The position numbers and the translations under genes are program-made. A DNA stretch of 60,000 nucleotides from Bolinopsis microptera (taxonomy: Eukaryota > Ctenophora > Tentaculata > Lobata > Bolinopsidae), in NCBI RefSeq assembly GCF_026151205.1, contig NC_087077.1, positions 18,090,475-18,150,474 on the forward strand, read 5' to 3'. The notes under the pieces are model-generated. The model made no database searches, had not been told where the DNA came from, and saw only the letters and a list, made by a program, of their open reading frames with translations. This document shows positions 22,855 to 32,699 of the stretch, piece after piece (positions within the stretch are counted from its first letter, which is position 1; each line of letters opens with the position of its first letter).

Positions 22855-25323
22855 AGCTAGCCTATAAGTATAACTATAACTGTAAGTGTAACTGTAAGCA
22901 ATCTAAAAAGGAATATGAACCTAAATCACTTATAGGCTAAGCTCCAATACAAAACCACTGTCAGGCGAATTGCGATTTAGAAACTAGAAGTAGAACTATA
23001 ACTATAATAAGTATAATAATAAACTGAGTATTGATCTTCAAAAGATTTAAAGAGGCAATGCATATATGATATATTTGGCAATTCAGCATTGCGGTGGGTG
23101 CAGAATCGCGCTTTTAGTTTTATAGTAGAAGTGAACTAGAAGGCCTTACGGGCATTTTCTGCTCGATTGCGATCTAGCAGATAGGGACCCCAAATTTTTA
23201 GGTTTACAACCTACCAGGACGCGCGCCGAGTTGGACTCATGGAACAAATGTTTTACGAGTATCACCCGTTAACCCCAAATACACTTTCCTAAAAAATTTT
23301 GACCGTAGAATCGATTATGAGTGGTTTTGAAATGATAAGACTGAGTTTCCTTAGCCTTAGGTAAAATTGTCGTTTTCCCCAATATCGGTGTGAAAGTCAC
23401 GATATAATACAGATTACAGCACTGTACTCGTGCGCGGCGGGCCTACGACGTGAGGCAAGGCTAATCATGGATTGTAAAAACTTCATCCGATTTTGATTCA
23501 CGATGTCAATTCATCGCAGCAGCTGAAATATTGTTTTACAAGCCTGTCACGTGCGCTGCGCGCGTCTGACAAAATTTTCCCGTGCGTCGGTGCGTACTAT
23601 AATACTGTATGTGTGCACAGTTTCAAGTTTGCAGTTGCCACTGATCTACATGAGGGTCAGTCTATAGGAGGCTATATTTCTTAAAGTTAGCAACCGTTAA
23701 GGAATTTGCCAATTAACTGTTAGTCCAACTCCAACTTTGAATACTGGTTCTACAGAACTCAGTTAATGTTAGATGCGGCCGGCAGAGTGGAGTACATCTC
23801 GACCACATACCTGAGCTGATAACAGAGCTAGGTGGCGTGATCACTTTAAGATTGCTAGTCTATTACTCGCTCCTCTCACGTACAGAAAGCTTGAAAGGAG
23901 CGCCGCGCACAGGGGCTGATGTGCCATGTAATGGTGTGAAAGTATTGGTTACTGTTTATTGTTTATAAGTCGGCAACAGAAAAGATTAAAATAAAGGACT
24001 TGTACAGATCATTGTTTGTACATCTGATTCTGCTGAACCCGAATGAGAGGAGACTTGGCAAACTGGTTTTGTAGAACTAGACTCTGTTAGGAAAACATTC
24101 TTAGCACATCACATGAGACCTCCATTGATCATCGATAATCAATAATATGCAATAATGGTTCTTAAAATTGGCGCTTGGGACTTAATCTATATGACTTTAT
24201 TTCCATCCATAAATCACTCTACGCTGAACTGTCACGTGAATAAGTTTAAAACGTTCTCTTAACTCTTATCTGTCATGTATGGCTTTGATAGACTATGACT
24301 ATGTGTGATCAGTATCGGGGTGCAGGTGAAAGTCACGATACAGCGCAGCCGCGCACTCGTGCTCGGCGGGCCTACAACGTAAGTGAGGCAAATTAAAGCA
24401 AATCATGGATTGCAAAAACTTCCTGCACCGCCACCATTCGATCCTACATAACATCGTAGTATGTAGCAGTAGTTTGCCGGCTCATAAAAAACACAATAAG
24501 ATCAAAGATTAAGTCTAAGTCTAACCTATAAATGAAAAAAATTCGCCGCACTTTTCACAAAATTTTCCCGCGCCTACTACATACTATACTATAATAAACA
24601 GTTTGCAGTTGCCTCTGATCTTTTAACGGGTGATACTCGTAAAATGTTTGGTCCAGGACCGTCGACGAGTCCAACTCAGTGCGTGTCCTGGTAGGTTATA
24701 AACTTACAACTGATCTTGTATCACATCGTGACCCCCATTGTCGTTTCACTAAGTATCACTAGTAACAAGTAATAGTATCGTGGCTACGATATAGCCGCGT
24801 GCACTCGTGCGCGGCAGGTCTACATTCTACAACGTATGACAACTCTGATCTATATGAAGGTCAGTCTATAGGAGGCTATATTTCTTAAAGTTGGCAACTG
24901 TTAAGGAATTTGCCAATTAACTGTTAGTCCAACTTGAATAAGAGGAAACTTTGAATACTGGTCTATAGAATTCAGTTAGTGTTAGATGCAGATCATTGTT
25001 TGTACATCTGATTCTGCTGAACCTGAATAAGAGGAGACTTGGCAGACTGGTTCTTTAGGACTCCGTTAGGAAAACATTCTAAGCACATCACATGAGAAAA
25101 GTTTCCTGTTAAGGAATTTGCAGATTAACTGTTAGTCCAACTTGAATAAAAGGAAACTTTGAATACTGGTTCTACAGAACTCAGTTAGTGTTAGAAATAG
25201 ATGCACTTGCAGATCATTGTTTGTACATTTGATTCTGCTGAACCTGAATAAGAGGAGACTTGGCAGACTGGTTCTGTAGAACTCCGTTAGGAAAACATTC
25301 TAAGCACATCACATGAAAAGATA

Positions 25324-25451
25324 TTTGACGGATGTTACTCGTCTAAATTTCTTCGAAGTAGCGCGCGCCGCTTTCTTCTCGAAATGTTATGGCCCGACGG
25401 CACGAGCTACGAAGTAGCGCGCGCCGGGCCAAATCATTAACAATGGTCAAG
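25324..25451 (+). repeat. dispersed CG-rich module, copy 1
   Basis: TTTGACGGATGTTACTCGTC to CATTAACAATGGTCAAG, containing GAAGTAGCGCGCGCCG twice. It is nearly identical to 58036-58155, 33 kb away. Confidence 0.85.
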
Positions 25452-25547
25452 AGAAGATATGAGACCTCCATTGATTATCGATAATGGTTCTTAAAATTGG
25501 CGCTTGGATACTTGATCTACAATCTATATGACTTTATTTCCATCCAT

Positions 25548-25616
25548 TACCTGGGGACCTCAGGCTATTATGTTCATAAATAGAGATTCGGCGGAATGAC
25601 AGCGCGGCCCAGTAAC
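25548..25616 (-). mobile_element. 69-bp miniature element, copy 2
   Basis: The inverted counterpart of the element at 22772 (TACCTGGGGACCTCAGGCTA..GGCCCAGTAAC). It sits inside module (d) of the array and is flanked by TCCATCCAT on both sides (25539-25547, 25617-25625). The uninterrupted site TTTC/TCCATCCATAAATCAC is present in sister units near 24208 and 26630, which serve as empty sites. Confidence 0.82.
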
Positions 25617-25727
25617 TCCATCCATAAATCACTTTACGCTGAACTGTCACGTGAATAAGTTTAAAACGTTCTCTATATGGCTCTGATAGTGATAGACTAT
25701 GGGTGATCAGTACCGGGGTGAAACTCA

Positions 25728-25829
25728 CGATACAGCCGCGCACTCGTGCGCGTCGGGCCTACGACGCGATTGTCATCAGTCATACGTTGTATGATCCGCC
25801 GCGCACGAGTGCGCGGCTCCCCTGTATCG
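25728..25829. repeat. CG-rich inverted repeat, about 100 bp
   Basis: The left arm CGATACAGCCGCGCACTCGT is answered by ACGAGTGCGCGGCTCCCCTG..TATCG, with CCTACGACG against CGTTGTATGATCC in the inner part. Other array units carry only one arm, so this is a local head-to-head fusion of module (a). Confidence 0.75.
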
Positions 25830-26720
25830 CCAGGACGATAAAGTGTAAAGTGAAACGACCGTGTGGGGGTCACGACGTGATACAACGGCGCACGTGAGAC
25901 AAGGCTAATCATAGATGGTAAAAACTTCCTGCACGTGAGACAAGGCTAATCATGGATTGTAAAAACTTCCTGCACCGCCACCATCCGATCCGACATCCTA
26001 ACAGTAGTTTGCCGACTCATAAAAAACACTATAAGTGTTACCTATAAATGAAAAAAAATTCGCCGCACTTTTCACAAAATTTTCCCGCGCGTACTATACT
26101 ATAGTCTATACACAGTTTGCAGATGCCTCTGATTTTGTATCACATCGTGGACGTGACCCCCATTGTCGTTTCACTAAGTCTCACTAGTATCGTGGCTACG
26201 ATACATCCGTGCACTCGTGCGCGGCAAGTCTACATTCTACAACGTATGACAACTCTGATCTACATGAAGGTCCGTCTATAGGAGGCTATATTTCTTAAAG
26301 TTGGCAACTGTTAAGGAATTTGCCAATTAACTGTTAGACTTAGTCCAACTTGAAAAAGAGGAAACTTTGAATACTGGTTCTACAGAACTCAGTTAGTTAA
26401 GTGTTAGACTCAGTTAGTTAAGTGTTAGATGCAGATCATTGTTTGTAGTTGTACATCTGATTCTGCTGAACCCGAATAAGAGAAGACTTGGCAGACTGGT
26501 TCTGTAGAACTCCGTTAGGAAAACATTCTAAGCACATCACATGAGAAGGTATGAGACCTCCATTGAATATCGATAATGGTTCTTAAAATTGGCGCTTGGG
26601 TACTTGATCTACAATCTATATGACTTTATCTCCATCCATAAATCACTCTACGCTGAACTGTCACGTGAATAAGCTTAAAACGTTCTCCATATGGCTCTGA
26701 TAGACCATGAGAATTCAAAC

Positions 26721-28007
26721 CCTCTACTCTCATAGTTATCCAAACCCTAACCCAATCCATAATCTCAACATCAGCTGATAGTGATAAGCTTAAACCCCGA
26801 CCCTATCACGATAAATTGGACATACTTCCTCGCATGCTCATGTCACGCGATAAAAACAGTTTATCGCCGATATAGTATACATTGAAACATATTATCCCAT
26901 GTCATGTGGTGTAATTCAGAATCAGTCATTTTATGTTGGTTTGAACAGCAGAATGCAGGGGCTCTTTTAGAAACATCTCGAGAGTGATTTAGTACGCTCG
27001 GAGGAAAGGGGGCAGGGAAGCGGGAAGTGCATTCAAATATTAAGTTGTGACAAGAAACTTTCAATTCAATTTGAGGACATTCAACTATAAATACTGCGTG
27101 TATTTGTTATAACCATAAATAAAATCAGAATTCAACAAAATCAGATAACAATATTATTAAAACAAATAAATTGCAATTGCATGTGTTTGACAAACGATCA
27201 TGATTTTTAGCACATTTCATGACCAAATATACATGTTACACACTTAGTTATGTAACTTACATAATTAATCAATGATGTAATTTACATAACTGTGTAAGTA
27301 ATACAAAGTTAAATCGCCAGGTTAAAAATCTTTTGTGTCGTTTATTTTTTAACTTATCATTACCAAAGTGTTCATGTTCATGATTAGAGAAAAAACTGAA
27401 GACTTTGAAAATTGACTGTCTTTGAAAATAAATAAATATTACTGTAAATTAGATAAATATCTTATCTCTTTCGCTTTTAGAGAAACCTACAAATTTGGGT
27501 TCGATCGTTAACTAAGCCCAGAGGAAACAAAAACTAAACAATTATAGCATGCATCACCAGTCTCTAGAACATTGGGCACAACTTATCAAATTCATAAATA
27601 ATCTGACAAATACTGTCAAATCCTGAAAAATCCAGTCAAGATCCTGCCATTAATCTGGCTAAGCTTGCCCGATGTAAAGAATCTAAAGTTGAGATCACCA
27701 TGGACTCAAAATTTAAAAAATAAGAAACTAAACGAACATATGAGATCGAGGGCCCTATTTCTACTAGTTTGGCCAACTTAAAAAATTTGACGTGATCTCT
27801 TTAAAAGCGCACTAAGTTTTTAATCTAAACGCGCCTAACATGTTGCTAAATAACAACACACAGTTTGCCAAACATCAAGTTTTAACGAACCAAATAACTA
27901 AAGTAATTGACCTAAAAACAGATCAAAATAACGAGCTGGTAATTCCTCATAGCTTCGAGTAGACAACGCCAGAATATCTACAAAGCCCTAACAAATAAAA
28001 TCCAAAA
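26721..28007. other. intergenic region and SLC51A-like 3' UTR
   Basis: AT-rich. It contains an inverted repeat at 27246-27291 (AGTTATGTAACTTACAT against ATGTAATTTACATAACT, one mismatch). No gene supported. Confidence 0.5.
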
Positions 28008-31000
28008 TCACACAAGGCTGATTTTACTGACGTATTGAGAAGGATCCGTTATTTTCCGGTGATTATTTGGGTTTCGCGCGGAATGTTCCAGCTCGCACGT
28101 GCCCTCACTTTCTGAATCACCATCCGAACTGTTCAGCTGACTGTAGTTGAAGCTTTTCACAAACTGCATTGAATGGCGATTCTTTTGATCAGTCTCTTCG
28201 AATTTTACCCGATTTTTTTCTCTCGGAATCGGGTGAGGAACATGGTCCTTCCTATCATCTGGAGAACACACAGAGACATCATCGTCCGTCAGTTTCTCAA
28301 GACTCAAGCTTATCGGAATGGAATTTCTCACATCCTCGGTATTGCTGGAGGATTGGCAGAGTTTCACAAGATCTCTGGAGCTAAGTGAAATGTTAACTTT
28401 CCCTCCCACAATCCGTATCTTGGGTTCAATATTGGGCACGTCCTCGTCCTGTTCCTTGATGGGTAACTTGGTGTATCCGATCGTGGCCGCCTTGTCTCCC
28501 TGAGTCAGATGAGCAGATTTTGGAGTTGTGGACTGGTGGTGAGTTGGATGCAACATTGTGTCCACAGATCTGAAGGTTGGAACTCCCTTCTTTAGCTTGC
28601 CTTTCTTGTACTTCACCGGCTCCTCGTCCGAACTCAAGGTCAGGGCGTTGTGGCCCTTCAAACTGGACATAGAGTGAGTCTCGTCAACCTCGGCTGGGAG
28701 TTTGACTTTGAGTCCCAGCAGTTTCAAGTTAACCAGATCCTGCTTGTCTAGCTCCAGTTCTGGAGTGCTTGCTGAGGCTCCTTCTGAGCAATCTTCTCCT
28801 GTCGAATCTCCTGACATCTTCTTTCCTTCAAAAGTGGACCGGTAGAACGCATCTCTACTTTCGACCCTCTCAAGCGTTTTGGAGACTTTTCTTGTTTTGA
28901 AAGATTGAAATTCAGTATACTCTTTGACTTTGTAGAGTCTAATAGCAATGAAGTAAAAGAATGCACACTCCGTAACCGTAGCGAAGTTAGCCCACACGAT
29001 AGCTCTCGTTATCGGAGCTATATCACTTGCTGCCGGGAGAATCTTGTGGAAAGCTAGATACAGCAGCACGTGTCCTTGTATAGCTGACAAAATGTAGATG
29101 GATTTATAAAAAATGAGCTTTAAAAAGGGGGACGTCCGGGGCGAGACAATGGAAGCAGCCCGACACAACACCAGAAACCCAACGAGCGCAAAGAGAAGGG
29201 AAATCCCCTGAGCACACTTTAGTCCAAACGTGATGTACGACTTGGTAAGGGGGGCTGGGTAAATGAACAACTCCTCGTTCTCGCAGATTAGTTCAGCAAG
29301 TGAGGTGGCGCAGTGGATCACTGGTAGTTGGAGGATGTACGTGACGGCGCGCTCAGCACGTGGTTGCGCCACCCCGCCCCAGCAGCATATGAAGGAGCAG
29401 GAGTACGGGGACGCAACCACTTCTCGCCAGCGCAGGATCGAGAGGTAGGAGAGTTTGCCGTTAGAGTAGGCGATCAGCAGGACCGCGAACAGGTATCCGA
29501 TCAGTGCGTCATAGCAGGAGCCTGCGGGATATTTGTCATTAACTTTAAATATATATCAGAACGTGCAGTTACGTGTATTGTACGGGAAACATCTAATAAC
29601 CTTTTCTTTTTCTGTATCAGTGCTTTACAAATTTCCCTATCATGAGAGCCCAAATCCTTATCCCAAACATTTTACAGGCCTTAAGAAAACTGATAATACG
29701 ATATACTCGGAACTAGCAGTTCCCGTGAGAAACTACGACCAGTAGGCAGTAATCCATTCCTAACGATTGAGAAGCATGGTGACTGTGTGAGAATTACACC
29801 TTCCAGTCTCAGACACACCAGTCATATTGCTACATTTACAGAGTTGTGGCTGAGTGGCGTATTAATGGCATAGTTGTTAAGTTCGTCGAAGAAATGCGAA
29901 AAGTTCGTCCAGTTCGGCACCTTTTAAAAATTCGTGAAAATTCGTGAAAATTCGTTGCGTAAATTTTCTTGGCATATGTTTTGATTTTATAATGAATGGC
30001 TTAGGTGCGATCACTATTACACTTGTAAACAAATGATACAGTTAGATAGTTATACATACTTGTATTGAAAAAATAACTATATCAACAACAGATCATGACT
30101 AGTACTTCAATATAAACAGAGCTGGTTCACAGATTACAATTAAGCATCAATTATAGCAACAGCTCGCAACTTATCATTGTTATCTAAATAATCTATAGCA
30201 TATGTGATCTTAGTTTAAAGTTCGGTTAAAGTTCGTCTATTTCGTTAAAAAATTCGTCCAGTTCGGCACCTTTTTAAAGTTCGTCCAGGACGTCCGTAAC
30301 AACTATGATTAATGGGTAATGACGTGAAATGGTACCCTAAATATAGCAACAGGCGGGGCCTTGTTCTGTAGGGCCCCAAACATTCCCACATTCAAATTGA
30401 ATAAATGAAATATTCGTATGTCTAATACAATGGACACACTCCGCACACCATTACATGTAATTTATTACTTGCCTTCTTATCACTGTACATTTTACAACTA
30501 ACTCATTTACTGAACTTAGTATATTTTATTACTAACTTATCCACTAAACACTGTACATTTTACAGCTAACGCCCATCTAAAATCTTTATTGAGGCCATTA
30601 GGTCAAATTAAGCATCATTCTGTAATCCTCTTCTTATAAACGAGATCTTCGTGCGTGACAATGACAAGGAGTACATATTAAGGTAGCATGTAAAACATGT
30701 GCATATATTCAGTAACTCAGGTCACCGAGCATGGTAAAACGTGTAGTAGTATTTATAAATATTGAAGGAAGTATGGTATCAAATATACAGTAAACTAAAG
30801 TATAATAATAGTAAATTAAGTTATAATAACTCACATATAGTCTGACAGAGAAAGTTAGCCCGCAGCACGAACAGCCCCAACAGATTTAGCGTGGCAATGA
30901 CCCAGTAGAAAGACAGAAGTCCTATGGTCGGACCAACCATCCCCGGTTTGTTCCTGAAACATAACCAATTAGTTTCAAGTTTCAAATATAACGTGATAAC

Positions 31001-32302
31001 ATAATTGATAATCAATTAATTAATTTAACAAGAGGTGATGATGATCGCTTGATGTTTCTATCAACTGCCAAATTAAGAGTGTACCGTTTAAACGGGCAAT
31101 GTACATTTGTCAGTACACTCTCTCAACGTGTAATTATCATTGTCACATCGGATGTAGGTAAAATGTGCAATGTACTTGAGTACCATGCTCTCCCGCAACT
31201 TGTACACACACACACATTGTACACTTTGAATATAATTTGAGGCTCGACTTATCCACTTGGATACTTTGTCCAACTGCAGAAGCTAAAACACGTGCACTTC
31301 TGCAGTATAACACATTCACGTGAAGGTTTTACACACTCACTGATATGAGGTAGTTATAAAGAAGGTGCACGTGATCAGCTCTCTAAAAGGACAATAAGAG
31401 GTCTGTATACTTCAGATCAAAGTAAAGTTTGCAGACTGCCGGCTCCTAGCAACACTGGTTGTGTTTCAGCGATTAGCACGTGCCGTCAGACACGTGACAG
31501 GTGACGCGCCACCGAGCATATCGGGAATAATATGCGAAGTCGGTGCCCTAAAAGTCACAGCCCCAAATTGTCCCAATAATTGTCCGTTTTATCTCGAATA
31601 ATAGCAGACGAATGAGACAACAAGGAATTTGATAAGAAGCCTCTTCTAGAGGGCCCACCCATTTCGTATCTTTTAAAAAGTCAGTCTGGTCGGAAAGCTA
31701 GTAGGGGCAGAAAACAAAGAATTAGAGTGAAATCTAAGAAGGAAAAATTAAATTGAACCACATTTCCGACCAGTTGATAAAATCAAACTACTGTATTGAA
31801 ACTGGTATTTACCAAACTGGCTGCTAACTATAAATAGGACATTGTAATCAGATTATACCCAATTACCTCATGAAGGCTCGATGTTTGTTGACAATGTGAA
31901 CCAAGCTGATGGTCATTGCAAAGACCTCTAGGAAGGCTACCACGATCATTATGATGTATTCTGGCGGCGCTTCGTCTATTACTTTACGTACGTGTGGCAG
32001 ATGAGTCACCAGCGGCCTGAAAAGTGAAATATTGTGATCAAAACATCAGGTAAAAGAATGCGTGACATCACAGGAATTCACAGAGTTTGAGAATTGTGGA
32101 TAGTCACAAGGCAGTCATGGCTTATCACATTCACACCCACAGGGAACGTATTCGTATATAATACCTCAAATGATCGGTATTCGGTTAAACATGTTAAAAT
32201 TTGAAATATTCAGATTGTCAATGATCAAATAGGCTAGACTTACTTGTCCTTTTTGACTGCCATGGCAACAGGTAACAACCCATCATTATCCAAGAACCCC
32301 AT
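28008..32302 (-). CDS. SLC51A: organic solute transporter subunit alpha-like protein (SLC51A/OST-alpha family)
   Basis: Coding exons on the minus strand: 32302-32244, 32016-31867, 30953-30835, 29521-28008. Splice sites and phases agree (2, 2, 1), giving 613 residues. The start MGFLDNDGLLPVAM follows an in-frame TAG; a second ATG with a better context lies at 32263. About seven hydrophobic segments (EYIIMIVVAFLEVFAMTISL; GPTIGLLSFYWVIATLNLLG; DALIGYLFAVLLIAY; then four in the last exon), a Cys pair in SFICCWGG, and ANFATVTECAFFYFIAIRLY before a KVKEYTEFQSF segment match the OST-alpha fold. OST-alpha works with a single-pass beta subunit to export bile acids or steroids; that partner is not here. 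The polar tail from about residue 317 is far longer than in human OST-alpha. It carries RVKF (547-550) and ends SLV. Confidence 0.9.
29869..30307. mobile_element. hAT-type MITE, 439 bp, in an SLC51A-like intron
   Basis: Ends CATAGTTGTTA and TAACAACTATG (11 bp, exact inverted) are flanked by perfect 8-bp duplications ATTAATGG (29861-29868, 30308-30315). Subterminal copies of TTCGTCCAGTTCGGCACC lie near both ends, with TTCGTGAAAA repeats on the left. No protein-coding capacity. Confidence 0.87.
31289..31496. promoter_or_regulatory. cluster of five CACGTG E-boxes in an SLC51A-like intron
   Basis: CACGTG at 31289, 31317, 31368, 31477 and 31491. Far denser than expected for AT-rich DNA; a candidate bHLH-dependent enhancer or internal promoter. 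Inference from motif density only. Confidence 0.35.
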
Positions 32303-32310
32303 CTACCTAC

Positions 32311-32447
32311 CTATCAAACAAATAGCATCGGTTAGTAATGAAAACATGGGCTCATACCTCCCATACCACGCGCATATATATATGGTGGGAATGGATAAAA
32401 TATGTAACATATTCATTTCATCAGCTTAATGTCATATACATGCATAC
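32311..32447 (-). other. candidate 5' UTR intron of the SLC51A-like gene
   Basis: On the minus strand there is a good donor, CTTACCAAG|GTATGC (32447). It is followed 137 bases on by CTAACCGATGC..TTTGATAG, ending at 32311, just before the in-frame TAG and first ATG of the transporter. The exon to its right would begin within 32448-32700 and be noncoding. An open frame there lacks an ATG. Confidence 0.35.
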
Positions 32448-32699
32448 CTTGGTAAGAGAGGAGGAGAAAAAGCTTTCACTTGAGTATATCATTTTGAATA
32501 GTATTACCAGATTCCTTTGATGTCTGGGTTTCAGCGGGTTCCAAAGAACACACAAATAAATGATGTAGGTAGTGAGTGGTGTGAGAAAGTAGGGTATGAC
32601 GTCATAATCCTGAGTTTTAGACTCTTTACTTCGGATTATAATACCATATTGGAACGTGGGAATATTTGATGGGAAGAAAGTGCTCGAAACAGACACATT

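Larger units (their letters stand above)
22190..26720. repeat. complex higher-order repeat array
   Basis: Several modules recur in the same order. (a) GTGACCCCCATTGTCGTTTCAC followed by a CACTCGTGCGCGGCGGGCC segment (22200, 24722, 26153 and partial copies). (b) GGAGGCTATATTTCTTAAAG then AATTTGCCAATTAACTGTTAGTCCAAC (near 23660, 24868, 26280; partial at 25110). (c) GATCATTGTTTGTACATCTG..GAAAACATTC (24007, 24990, 25213, 26435). (d) GGTTCTTAAAATTGGCGCTT..CATCCATAAATCAC (24158, 25487, 26577). Module-to-module spacing of about 1.1-1.4 kb indicates roughly three degenerate units with internal deletions, duplications and insertions. No coding frame is supported. Confidence 0.85.
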
